Origin: Marinobacter sp. C7
GTDB taxonomy: Bacteria; Pseudomonadota; Gammaproteobacteria; Pseudomonadales; Oleiphilaceae
DNA: 64,000 bases
NCBI RefSeq assembly: GCF_022343555.1
Contig: NZ_JAKQZH010000001.1
Coordinates: 2,028,108 to 2,092,107 of the forward strand
Direction of reading: 5' to 3'
Shown one piece after another: positions 25,108 to 33,544 of the stretch; positions within the stretch are counted from its first letter, which is position 1; each line of letters starts with the position of its first letter. The notes below the pieces were generated by a model, which was not told the origin of the DNA, did not search any database, and was given only the letters and a program-made list of their open reading frames with translations. A program made the translations under genes and the position numbers.

Positions 25108-26595
25108 ATGGGTACGCTCTACAACAGCATTCTCGATACCATCGGCCACACCCCGGCAGTGCGTATCAACAATCTCGGCCCCAAAGGGGTCAATCTCTAC
25201 GTCAAGATCGAAGCCTTCAACCCCATGGGTTCGGTCAAGGACCGCCTCGCCCTTGGCGTGATCGAGGACGCCGAACGCCGTGGCGAACTCAAGCCCGGCC
25301 AGACCATCGTGGAAGCCACCAGCGGTAATACCGGCATTGGCCTGGCTATGGTATGTGCCCAGAAAGGCTATCCGCTGGTGGTCACCATGGCGGAAAACTT
25401 CAGCGTGGAACGGCGCAAGCTGATGCGGTTTCTGGGCGCGAAGGTGGTCCTGACACCGGCCTCACAGAAAGGCTCCGGGATGGTCGCCAAAGCCGAAGAG
25501 CTGGCCCGGGAGCATGGCTGGTGGCAACCCCGCCAATTCGAGAACCCCGCCAATGCCGCCGTTCACGAGCACACCACCGCAGTGGAAATCCTGGACGATT
25601 TTGAGGGTGTCGGGCTGGATTACTGGGTCACAGGATTCGGCACAAGCGGAACGCTCACCGGCGTGTCACGGGTCCTGAAACGCCAGAGCCCGGACACCCG
25701 GATCGTGGTGTGCGAACCGGACAACTCGGCAATCCTGGCCAGCGGCATTTCCCAGCCACGGAATGCCAGCGGGGACCACTCGGAAAGTCACCCGATGTTC
25801 CGCCCGCACCTGATGCAGGGCTGGTCACCGGATTTTGTGCCCAAGCTGGCGGAAGAAGTCATGCAGGCCAACAACATTGACGAGTTCCTGCCCATCAATG
25901 GTAACGACGCCCTGCAATGCGCCCGGGACCTGGCCCGCCGGGAAGGCATCTTTGTCGGCATATCCTCCGGCGCCACCTTCGCCGGAGCCCTTCAGGTTGC
26001 CGAACAGGCTCCGGAAGGTGCCAACATCCTGTGCATGTTGCCGGATACCGGCGAGCGCTACCTGACCACTCCGCTGTTTGAAGATGTAGCGGTGGAAATG
26101 ACGGAAGAGGAAATGACGCTGTCACGCTCCACCCCGGGCTACCGGTTTGATATCACCGTGCCGCAGGCGCCTCCTGCTCAGGAAAAAGCCGTGGTGCTCG
26201 ATCCTGCGGCAGTGGCCGAAGTCGACGACCTGATTCATGACCCGGAACACCCGATTGTCATGTTCGCGCTGGAGTGGTGCGAGTTCTGCTGGTCCGTTCG
26301 CAAGGTGTTCAGGGAATACGGCATCGACTACAAATCCGTCGACCTGGACTCCGTGGCCTATCAGCAAGGTAACCGGGGCGGTCAGATCCGTGCGGTACTG
26401 AAGGAAAAAACCGGTTGGACAACCCTGCCGCAAATCTTCATCAACGGCGAATTCGTGGGTGGTTGCACCGATGTCTTTGACCAGATCAAGGATGGCTCGC
26501 TGCTGCCTCGCCTGCAGAGCCAGCACATTGGCTTCAACCCGGAGGTTCACGTGGATCCGTACAGCATGCTGCCGGGCTGGCTGCACCCGCGCTAA
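25108..26595 (+). CDS. Cysteine synthase-glutaredoxin fusion protein
   Basis: Two-domain protein of 495 residues. Residues 1-about 335 are a CysK/CBS-type fold with the PLP lysine at Lys44 (GSVKDR), the EATSGNTGIG loop and GTSGT phosphate loop. After a Pro-rich linker, residues about 380-475 form a glutaredoxin with CEFC (Cys391 and Cys394) and the TTLPQIFI cis-Pro motif. The first domain would make cysteine from O-acetylserine and sulfide, and the second would handle disulfides or glutathione adducts. AAGGAG lies upstream of the ATG. The joined architecture may couple cysteine production with thiol redox control. Confidence 0.88.
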   Translation: MGTLYNSILDTIGHTPAVRINNLGPKGVNLYVKIEAFNPMGSVKDRLALGVIEDAERRGELKPGQTIVEATSGNTGIGLAMVCAQKGYPLVVTMAENFSVERRKLMRFLGAKVVLTPASQKGSGMVAKAEELAREHGWWQPRQFENPANAAVHEHTTAVEILDDFEGVGLDYWVTGFGTSGTLTGVSRVLKRQSPDTRIVVCEPDNSAILASGISQPRNASGDHSESHPMFRPHLMQGWSPDFVPKLAEEVMQANNIDEFLPINGNDALQCARDLARREGIFVGISSGATFAGALQVAEQAPEGANILCMLPDTGERYLTTPLFEDVAVEMTEEEMTLSRSTPGYRFDITVPQAPPAQEKAVVLDPAAVAEVDDLIHDPEHPIVMFALEWCEFCWSVRKVFREYGIDYKSVDLDSVAYQQGNRGGQIRAVLKEKTGWTTLPQIFINGEFVGGCTDVFDQIKDGSLLPRLQSQHIGFNPEVHVDPYSMLPGWLHPR

Positions 26596-26625
26596 CCGGT
26601 AACTGACCAGCCTGGAGCGCGATCT

Positions 26626-26651
26626 ACCGGCGGCTCCTGCGAGCCGCCGGT
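26626..26651 (+). terminator. Stem-loop after the cysteine synthase fusion gene
   Basis: A perfect 11-base stem (ACCGGCGGCTC with its complement) and a 4-base loop follow the stop codon by 30 bases. A short T-rich tail (TGCTTTCC) suggests a weak intrinsic terminator. Confidence 0.6.
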
Positions 26652-26680
26652 GCTTTCCTGAGACTCACATCACTCACTTC

Positions 26681-26721
26681 TTGAAATCCGAGCGCTTTCA
26701 GAATACTGTATATTTAAACAG
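26681..26721 (+). promoter_or_regulatory. SOS promoter of imuA-imuB-dnaE2
   Basis: TTGAAA at 26,681-26,686, a 17-base spacer and TACTGT at 26,704-26,709. CTGTATATTTAAACAG at 26,706-26,721 is a complete LexA box covering the -10 region, as known for imuAB-dnaE2 operons in proteobacteria. Confidence 0.9.
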
Positions 26722-26740
26722 TATTCGGAGATTTTTCCCC

Positions 26741-27430
26741 ATGAGCGAGCTGCTGAACACACTGATGCAGGATGCCCGTGTCTGGCAGGGGCACCGGCAT
26801 CGCCGGACCACACAACCCGCGGAGCCCACCGGCTACCAGGTGCTGGATAACCAGCTGGGCGGCATCGGCTGGCCTCGGGGCGCGCTGAGCGAATGCCTGC
26901 TGGATGCCCCCGGCATCGGCGAACTGCACCTGCTGCTACCACTGATGCAGCGGCTGACGAAAGCGGGCAAGAGCGTGTTCTGGCTGAACCCACCCCACAC
27001 GCCCTATGCTCCGGCCCTGGCGCGGGAAGGCGTGGATCTGGACCAGGTGGTGATGATTCATACCGAAGACGCCGGCGATTTTCTGTGGACCCTGGAAAAC
27101 TGTCTCCGTTCCCCGGTTACCGGTCTGGTGCTGGCCTGGCCAGGCAAACTGGCCACCCGCGAAGTCCGCCGGCTGCAACTGGCCGCGGAGGCCGGCAGCA
27201 ATGTCTGCGTGCTGTTCCGGGAACGCCGGTATGCGGAGCAGAACTCCCCGGCCGCCCTGCGCCTGGAGCTGACGCCCGGCGACAACCAGGACCTGAAGGT
27301 CAACGTGGTCAAGCGCCGGGGCAGCTGGCCCGGCCAGCGCTGCAGCCTGGCCATGGCCCACCGGGCAGACCTCACGTTCCGGGAAGCCCCCCGGGTGGTA
27401 CAAGGCCCCTGGAACCACTCACAGCGATAG
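26741..27430 (+). CDS. imuA: SOS mutagenesis protein ImuA
   Basis: RecA/SulA-like protein of 229 residues that works with ImuB and DnaE2 in error-prone bypass of DNA damage. Its N-terminal half (LDNQLGGIGWPRGALSE, LLLPLMQRL, VFWLNPPHTPYAPAL) corresponds to the RecA-like core without a full Walker A. The ATG at 26,741 lies 20 bases from the LexA box and follows GGAG. It is first in an operon with imuB (7-base gap) and dnaE2. An earlier in-frame start would lie inside the promoter. Confidence 0.9.
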   Translation: MSELLNTLMQDARVWQGHRHRRTTQPAEPTGYQVLDNQLGGIGWPRGALSECLLDAPGIGELHLLLPLMQRLTKAGKSVFWLNPPHTPYAPALAREGVDLDQVVMIHTEDAGDFLWTLENCLRSPVTGLVLAWPGKLATREVRRLQLAAEAGSNVCVLFRERRYAEQNSPAALRLELTPGDNQDLKVNVVKRRGSWPGQRCSLAMAHRADLTFREAPRVVQGPWNHSQR

Positions 27431-27437
27431 GGTTTTC

Positions 27438-28856
27438 ATGCTCTGGTTGTACCTGCATTTTCCACACCTGCTGCTGGACCATATCCGCCGTGACCGGGAG
27501 GACCAACGCCCTCTGGTTATCGTGGAAGGCACCGGCCAGCGCGTTACCCAGGCCTGCCCGGAAGCCCGGGACCAGGGCGTGCGTGCCGGCATGCGCCTGA
27601 AAACCGCCATCAACCTGGTTCCGGAACTGGGTATGGTACGGGCACAGCCCGAGCAGGAAGCCCGGATACTGGAAGACCAGGCAAGGTGGCTGTACCGCTA
27701 CGCGGCCCACATCGTATTGGTGCCTCCCGATGGCCTCCTGGCAGAAATCGGCAGCCTGCAGAAGCTGTACGGCGGCCTGCCGGCGGTCTGGCAAACGGTG
27801 GAGCAGGCCCTGAACGAGCATCGGCTCACTGCCTGGATTGCTATTGGCCACACGCCCCTGGCGGCCCGGCTGATTGCCCGCGCTGGCAAGGGGGAATGCA
27901 CGGCAGACAAGGGCCATATCCTGAGGGCGCTGGAGACTATGCCTCTGGTGGCCGCGGAGTTTGATGGGAAAACCTGCACCCGTCTGCAACGGCTGGGGCT
28001 GAATACTCTGGGCGAGGTGTTCGCCCTGCCCGCAGCGGAACTGGCCCGCCGGCTGTCGCCGGAAACCCTGGCGCACGTCCAGAAAATCCAGGGCACCAGG
28101 CCGGATCCGCAAACACCCTGGCAGCCGCCCCACTCGTTTCGCCAGCAGGCCGATTTCATTCAGGAAATCGAACACACCCAGGGGCTGCTGTTCCCGTTGC
28201 AGCGCATGTTCTCGGAGCTGGAAGACGACCTGTGCTGGCGCCAGCAGGACACCGACAGCCTGCACCTGATCCTGCGCCACCGGCACGAGGAGGACACCCG
28301 TCTGCGCATACGCACCTCAGGCCCGGAGCACCGGGCCGAGGCCTTCCTGAACCTGATTCGCCTCCGATTGGAGCAGCAGCCATTGCGGGCACCGGTGGTT
28401 GCCCTGGTGCTGTCGGTGAAGCGTTTTCTGGGGAGGGAAGCGTCCACCAGCCAGGACCTGCTGGGCGAAAACCAGGATCTGAACGAGGCCTGGCACACCC
28501 TGATCAGCCGACTGCAGGCCCGGCTGGGCGAACAAGCCCTGAAGCGGCTCTCTCCCCAGGCGGATCATCGTCCGGAACGGGCCTGGTCTGCGACAGAGGT
28601 GCGACAGAAACACAAGACCCGTCTTGCAGCTCCGGAACACCTGCCCCGGCGTCCCCTCTGGCTACTCCAGGGCCCGCAACCACTGACCGAACCACCGGCG
28701 GCCTGGTTCGCCGGGCCGGAACGCATCAGTGGCGGCTGGTGGGACGGCCAGCGGGTACACCGGGATTACTACATCGCCCAGCTGCAAAACGGCCAGCTGG
28801 CCTGGATCTTCCGGGACGTACGCGAGGGGTGGTTTATCCATGGCTGGTTCGGGTAA
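27438..28856 (+). CDS. imuB: ImuB, Y-family polymerase-like protein
   Basis: Y-family homologue of 472 residues that bridges the beta clamp and DnaE2 in the mutasome. The fold is kept (YLHFPHLLLDHIRRD at the N-terminus and ELARRLSPETLAHVQKIQG as the thumb), but the catalytic acids are lost: the first Asp of DinB-type proteins is replaced in YLHFPH, and the S-x-D-E box reads LAEIGSLQKLYGG. This is the normal state for ImuB, which is not itself a polymerase. The gene overlaps dnaE2 by 17 bases if the latter starts at 28,840. Confidence 0.9.
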   Translation: MLWLYLHFPHLLLDHIRRDREDQRPLVIVEGTGQRVTQACPEARDQGVRAGMRLKTAINLVPELGMVRAQPEQEARILEDQARWLYRYAAHIVLVPPDGLLAEIGSLQKLYGGLPAVWQTVEQALNEHRLTAWIAIGHTPLAARLIARAGKGECTADKGHILRALETMPLVAAEFDGKTCTRLQRLGLNTLGEVFALPAAELARRLSPETLAHVQKIQGTRPDPQTPWQPPHSFRQQADFIQEIEHTQGLLFPLQRMFSELEDDLCWRQQDTDSLHLILRHRHEEDTRLRIRTSGPEHRAEAFLNLIRLRLEQQPLRAPVVALVLSVKRFLGREASTSQDLLGENQDLNEAWHTLISRLQARLGEQALKRLSPQADHRPERAWSATEVRQKHKTRLAAPEHLPRRPLWLLQGPQPLTEPPAAWFAGPERISGGWWDGQRVHRDYYIAQLQNGQLAWIFRDVREGWFIHGWFG

Positions 28857-31800
28857 GGCGATGTCCGGCTACGCCGAGCTCTTCTGTTTCAGCAACTTCA
28901 CCTTCCTGACCGGGGCCTCCCACCCTCACGAACTGGCGGAGCGGGCCGCAGAGCTGGGTTACACCGCCCTGGCCATCACCGATGCCTGTTCCGTAGCCGG
29001 CATCCCCCGGGCCTGGGCGGCCCTGAAAGAAAGCCCGGTCAAGCTGATTACCGGCAGCTGGTTTGAGCTGGAGGATACGCCGGCGGGGGCCGCCACTCCC
29101 CGGTTTATTTTGCTGGCCCGCACCCGCAAGGGCTATGGCCAGTTATGCCGTTTGATCACCACAGGGCGCCGCCGGGCCGAGAAAGGCCAGTACCGGCTGT
29201 TTTTCAGGGATGTGGAAACCCACGAGCTGGACGACTGCCTGTGCCTCTGGCTGCCACCGGCCATACCCGAAGCGAACGCAGACCAGGCCCTGGCTTGCGG
29301 CGAATGGTTGTACCGGCTGTTTGATCTCCGCTTCTGGATTGCCGCCGCCCGAACTCTGGAGTCCGGAGAAGAACAACAGCTGGCTCGCATCCGTTGGCTC
29401 TCCGACCAGCTACGCTGCCCCGTCACTGCCATCGGCGAGGTCCACATGCACAGCCGGGAACGTCAGCCTCTGCAGGATGTACTCACCGCCCTTCGCCACC
29501 GCACCACGCTGGAAAACGCCGGCCGCTGCCTGTTCCAGAACGGCGAACGTTACCTGCGCCCCTTGCCGGTGCTGCAGCGGCTGTTCCCCGAGGCCTGGCT
29601 GCAACAGACCCTGCGCATTGCCGAAGCCTGCACCTTCGAACCCGGCAGCCTGCGTTACGAGTATCCGCCGGATCTGGTGCCGGAGGATGAAACCCCGGCC
29701 AGCTACCTGAAACGCCTGACCCGCGAAGGCGAGCGCCGGCGCTACCCGGAGGGCACCCCACTCCAGGTCCAGGGACTGATCCGCAAGGAGCTGGAGCTGA
29801 TCTCGGAGATGAAGTACGAGCACTACTTCCTCACCATCCAGGACATCGTTGCCTTCGCCCGCAGCCAAGGCATCCTGTGCCAGGGCCGGGGCTCGGCAGC
29901 CAACTCGGCGGTGTGTTACTGCCTGGGCATTACCGAAGTGAACCCGGCCAACGTGGAACTGCTGTTCGAACGGTTCATCTCGAAAGATCGCAACGAACCG
30001 CCGGACATCGACGTGGATTTCGAGCACGAACGGCGGGAGGAAGTCATCCAGTACATCTACCGCCGCTATACCCGGGAACGGGCTGCCCTCGCAGCCACGG
30101 TGATCCGCTACCGGCCCCGCAGCGCCATCCGCGACGTGGGCAAGGCCCTGGGCTTCGATCCGGCCCTGGTGGAACAACTGCTGGACGGCATCGACTGGCG
30201 GGACAAGGCCACCAACTGGCGCCAGCAGATCCTGGACAAGAACCTCACCCGCAATCCGCAGGTGGCGGACCAGTTCTTTACCCTGGTGAACACCCTGCTC
30301 GGCTTCCCCCGCCACCTGTCCCAGCACGTGGGCGGCTTTGTCATCAGCGCCGGCCCGCTGGCCGAACTGGTGCCGGTCGAGAACGCTGCCATGGCAGACC
30401 GCACTGTGATCCAGTGGGACAAGGACGACCTGGAAAGCCTCGGCCTGATGAAAGTGGACGTACTTGCCCTCGGCATGCTCTCCGCCATCCGCAAAGCGCT
30501 GGAACTGATCAGCGACCAGAAAGGCAGGCCCTTCCACATTCAGGACATCCCCCAGGAAGACCCGGCCACCTACGCCATGCTCCAGAAAGGCGACAGCATC
30601 GGCGTGTTCCAGGTGGAGTCCCGCGCCCAGATCAACATGCTGCCGAGACTGAAGCCGGAAACCTACTACGATCTGGTCATTGAAGTCGCCATCGTCCGCC
30701 CCGGCCCTATCCAGGGCGACATGGTGCATCCCTACCTGCGCCGCAAACACGGCCTGGAACCGGTGGACTACCCCAACGACGCCGTCCGCCGCGTGCTGGA
30801 ACGCACCCTGGGCGTGCCCATCTTTCAGGAACAGGTGATCAAACTCGCCATGGTCGCCGCCGGCTTCTCCGCCGGTGAAGCCGACCAGCTGCGCCGCGCC
30901 ATGGCTGCCTGGAAATCCCACGGCGACCTCACCCCGTTCCGGGAAAAACTCGTCACCGGCATGCTCGAACGTGGCCACGACGCCGACTTCGCCGAACGCC
31001 TGTACCAGCAGATCTGCGGCTTCGGTGGTTACGGCTTCCCCGAATCCCACGCCGCCAGCTTCGCCCTGCTGGTGTACGTCTCCGCCTGGATCAAGCGCCA
31101 CTACCCGGAAGCCTTCTACTGCGCCCTGCTCAACAGCCAGCCCATGGGCTTCTACTCCCCGTCCCAACTGGTCCAGGACGCCCGCCGCCATGGCGTCACC
31201 GTGTTACCACCGGACGTCAACCACAGTCAGTGGGACCACACCATCGAGGGCCCGGACCAGCACCTGCGTCTGGGGCTCAGAATCATCCAGGGCCTCTCGG
31301 CCAGTGGCGCCGAGCGCATCCACCAGAACCGCCGGGCCAACGGCTACCGCTCCGCCGCAGAACTCCGCCGCCAGGCCGCCCTCAACCAGCGCGACATGGA
31401 ACTCCTGGCCGGCGCCAACGCCATGCCGGACTTCACCGCCAACCGCCACCAGGCCTACTGGCAACTGCTCGACCACGAACAGCCCACCGAACTGTTCGCC
31501 GCAGAAGACCCGGACGACTACCAGCCGGAGCACTGCGACCAGCTCCCGGAACCCACCGAGGGCCAGAACGTCGTGGCCGACTACGCCAGCCAGGGGCTAA
31601 CCCTCCAACGTCACCCCCTGGCGCTGCTCCGGGAACAGGGCCACCTCCGCTTCTGCCTCACCTCAGAACAGCTCAAAACCACCAAAGCCGGCATCCCCGT
31701 CCAGGTCGCCGGCCTCGTCACCGGCCGCCAACGCCCCGGCTCCGCCTCCGGCGTCACCTTCGTCACCCTCGAAGACGAAACCGGCAACGTAAACGTCGTG

Positions 31801-31974
31801 GTCTGGCTGGAAACCGCACGGCGCCAGCGAAAGCCGTTACTGACGGCCCGGTTATTACACGTGAAAGGCGTACTGGAAAGAGAAGGCGATATTGTCCATG
31901 TGATGGCGGGGAAACTGTCGGACCTGAGTCATCTGATTAACTCGTTACCGGTCAGCTCCAGAGATTTTCACTAA
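28840..31974 (+). CDS. dnaE2: Error-prone DNA polymerase III alpha subunit, DnaE2
   Basis: C-family polymerase of about 1044 residues. Its parts in order are an N-terminal PHP domain (starting LFCFSNFTFLTGASHP), a palm with PDIDVDFEHERR carrying catalytic Asp residues and GRGSAANSAV, a helix-hairpin-helix region, and a C-terminal OB fold (about 960-1030). It inserts opposite lesions in the SOS response together with ImuA and ImuB. The ATG at 28,840 has GAGGGG upstream and couples to imuB. An ATG at 28,861 in frame is the alternative. The 5' region is inside imuB, so earlier starts are not plausible. Confidence 0.92.
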   Translation: MAGSGKAMSGYAELFCFSNFTFLTGASHPHELAERAAELGYTALAITDACSVAGIPRAWAALKESPVKLITGSWFELEDTPAGAATPRFILLARTRKGYGQLCRLITTGRRRAEKGQYRLFFRDVETHELDDCLCLWLPPAIPEANADQALACGEWLYRLFDLRFWIAAARTLESGEEQQLARIRWLSDQLRCPVTAIGEVHMHSRERQPLQDVLTALRHRTTLENAGRCLFQNGERYLRPLPVLQRLFPEAWLQQTLRIAEACTFEPGSLRYEYPPDLVPEDETPASYLKRLTREGERRRYPEGTPLQVQGLIRKELELISEMKYEHYFLTIQDIVAFARSQGILCQGRGSAANSAVCYCLGITEVNPANVELLFERFISKDRNEPPDIDVDFEHERREEVIQYIYRRYTRERAALAATVIRYRPRSAIRDVGKALGFDPALVEQLLDGIDWRDKATNWRQQILDKNLTRNPQVADQFFTLVNTLLGFPRHLSQHVGGFVISAGPLAELVPVENAAMADRTVIQWDKDDLESLGLMKVDVLALGMLSAIRKALELISDQKGRPFHIQDIPQEDPATYAMLQKGDSIGVFQVESRAQINMLPRLKPETYYDLVIEVAIVRPGPIQGDMVHPYLRRKHGLEPVDYPNDAVRRVLERTLGVPIFQEQVIKLAMVAAGFSAGEADQLRRAMAAWKSHGDLTPFREKLVTGMLERGHDADFAERLYQQICGFGGYGFPESHAASFALLVYVSAWIKRHYPEAFYCALLNSQPMGFYSPSQLVQDARRHGVTVLPPDVNHSQWDHTIEGPDQHLRLGLRIIQGLSASGAERIHQNRRANGYRSAAELRRQAALNQRDMELLAGANAMPDFTANRHQAYWQLLDHEQPTELFAAEDPDDYQPEHCDQLPEPTEGQNVVADYASQGLTLQRHPLALLREQGHLRFCLTSEQLKTTKAGIPVQVAGLVTGRQRPGSASGVTFVTLEDETGNVNVVVWLETARRQRKPLLTARLLHVKGVLEREGDIVHVMAGKLSDLSHLINSLPVSSRDFH

Positions 31975-32004
31975 GTCTGTTAAAGACAACTCCCAAACCA
32001 GGTA

Positions 32005-32114
32005 GCGCCTGTGTGGAAACCCTGTCCAGAAATGTTGGAGGCCAAGGATGGCCGGAAACAAGCGCACATGGACGTGCTCGTAGCGGTTTCTGGACAGGGT
32101 TTCCACACAGGCGC
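32005..32114. repeat. Structured dispersed element, copy 1
   Basis: A perfect 28-base inverted repeat (32,005-32,032 and 32,087-32,114) closes a 54-base core. The core has a GGCC-AAGGAT-GGCC mini-stem and a GCAC-ATGGAC-GTGC hairpin, followed by TCGTAGCG. The same core, with different but equally perfect arms, occurs at 59,507-59,610. This copy lies between the convergent genes dnaE2 and oadB. The reading frame through it (31,945-32,181, minus) is not a credible gene. Confidence 0.85.
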
Positions 32115-32151
32115 CTCCCCAACGTTCGCAGTCTTGCAGTCCTAAAAAAGA

Positions 32152-32175
32152 AAACCCCGCACAAAGGCGGGGTTT
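32152..32175 (-). terminator. Intrinsic terminator of oadGAB
   Basis: AAACCCCGC and GCGGGGTTT pair around six bases. On the minus strand the stem is followed by a T-rich run (TTTTCTTTTTTAGG). It lies 22 bases from the oadB stop. Confidence 0.85.
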
Positions 32176-32196
32176 CCTCAAAGCAGCGGTAAGTGA

Positions 32197-33531
32197 TCAG
32201 CTCAACAACTTGATCATCACACCCGCAGCCACCGCAGAGCCGATAACACCGGCCACGTTCGGGCCCATCGCGTGCATCAGCAGGAAGTTCTGCGGGTTGG
32301 CTTCCAGACCAACCTTGTTGGAGACCCGCGCTGCCATCGGCACCGCAGACACACCGGCAGAACCGATCAGCGGGTTGATCTGCTCCTTGGCAAACCGGTT
32401 CATCAGCTTCGCCATCAGCACACCACAGGCCGTACCGATACCGAACGCGACAATACCCAGCGCCAGGATACCCAGAGTCTGGGCGTCCAGGAACTTGTCC
32501 GCCATCAGCTTGGAACCGACAGACAGACCCAGGAAGATCGTGGTGATATTGATCAACGCGTTCTGGGCCGTATCGCTCAGACGCTCCACTACCCCACACT
32601 CACGCATCAGGTTACCGAAGCAGAACATACCCAGCAGCGGTGCCGCATCCGGCAGGAACAGAACCACCGCAATCAGCACCACCAGCGGGAAGATGATCTT
32701 CTCCTGCTTGCTCACCGGACGCAGCTGGTTCATCTTGATGGCGCGCTCCTTGTGGGAGGTCAGCGCCTTCATGATGGGCGGCTGGATCATCGGCACCATC
32801 GCCATGTAGGCATAGGCCGAGACCGCAATGGCACCCAGAAGGTGCGGAGCCAGAACACTGGATACATAGATGGAGGTCGGGCCGTCAGCACCACCGATGA
32901 TACCGATGGCCGCCGCTTCCAGGATGTTGAACTCCAGAACGCCGGTCCAGTCCAGCAGGGCTGCACCCAGAACGGTACCGAAGATACCGAACTGAGCGGC
33001 CGCACCCAGCAACATGGTCTTCGGGTTGGCCAGCAGCGGACCGAAGTCGGTCATCGCGCCCACGCCCATGAAGATCACCAGCGGCCCGATGGTGCTACCA
33101 ATAACCACCGAGTAGAAGTTGTACAGCATGCCATTGCCGTAACCGAGGTCCTGTGCAACGGAGTTGGCCATTGCCATTTCAGAGTAGCTGGCTTCCTTCA
33201 CAGCAACCTTGAACGCTTCCTTCAGTTCAGGCGTGACCGCCTGGCCGGCCTGGTAGGCCACATCCAGCGGCGCGGCCAGCGCAGCCAGGACCTGGCTCGC
33301 TTCGCTCTTCAGGGCGAAGTGGATGGCATTTTCCGCCGCAGTCAGGGCAAGCCCTGCCTCCGGGATGTTCGCCAGGATGCCGCCGAAACCGATCGGTACC
33401 AGCAGCAGTGGCTCAAAGCCCTTGCGGATCGCAAGGAACAGCAGAAGCAGGCCGATGGCGATCATGACCACCTGGCCGAGCTCGATGTTGAACAGGCCAC
33501 TACCTGTCCAGAGTGTCATTAATTTATCCAT
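32197..33531 (-). CDS. oadB: Oxaloacetate decarboxylase beta subunit, Na+ pump
   Basis: Integral membrane protein of 444 residues with about nine hydrophobic segments and the conserved [10 protein letters not shown] region, where the carboxyl group on biotin is released with export of Na+. [13 protein letters not shown] and [13 protein letters not shown] are typical OadB/MmdB segments. It is the last gene of oadG-oadA-oadB. Its product completes the sodium-translocating oxaloacetate decarboxylase at the inner membrane. Starts with ATG 13 bases after oadA. Confidence 0.93.
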   Translation of the reverse strand: MDKLMTLWTGSGLFNIELGQVVMIAIGLLLLFLAIRKGFEPLLLVPIGFGGILANIPEAGLALTAAENAIHFALKSEASQVLAALAAPLDVAYQAGQAVTPELKEAFKVAVKEASYSEMAMANSVAQDLGYGNGMLYNFYSVVIGSTIGPLVIFMGVGAMTDFGPLLANPKTMLLGAAAQFGIFGTVLGAALLDWTGVLEFNILEAAAIGIIGGADGPTSIYVSSVLAPHLLGAIAVSAYAYMAMVPMIQPPIMKALTSHKERAIKMNQLRPVSKQEKIIFPLVVLIAVVLFLPDAAPLLGMFCFGNLMRECGVVERLSDTAQNALINITTIFLGLSVGSKLMADKFLDAQTLGILALGIVAFGIGTACGVLMAKLMNRFAKEQINPLIGSAGVSAVPMAARVSNKVGLEANPQNFLLMHAMGPNVAGVIGSAVAAGVMIKLLS

Positions 33532-33544
33532 GGAATGCTGGCCC

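Noticed and set aside
29410..31191. Long minus-strand frame of 593 codons inside dnaE2
   Set aside because: High-GC codon bias produces long antisense frames. The dnaE2 protein on the plus strand is fully conserved.
31945..32181. Open frame on the minus strand through structured element copy 1
   Set aside because: Its middle is translated from the repeat, the same peptide pieces appear in the frame through copy 2, and there is no ribosome site. The signal is the DNA/RNA structure, not a protein.
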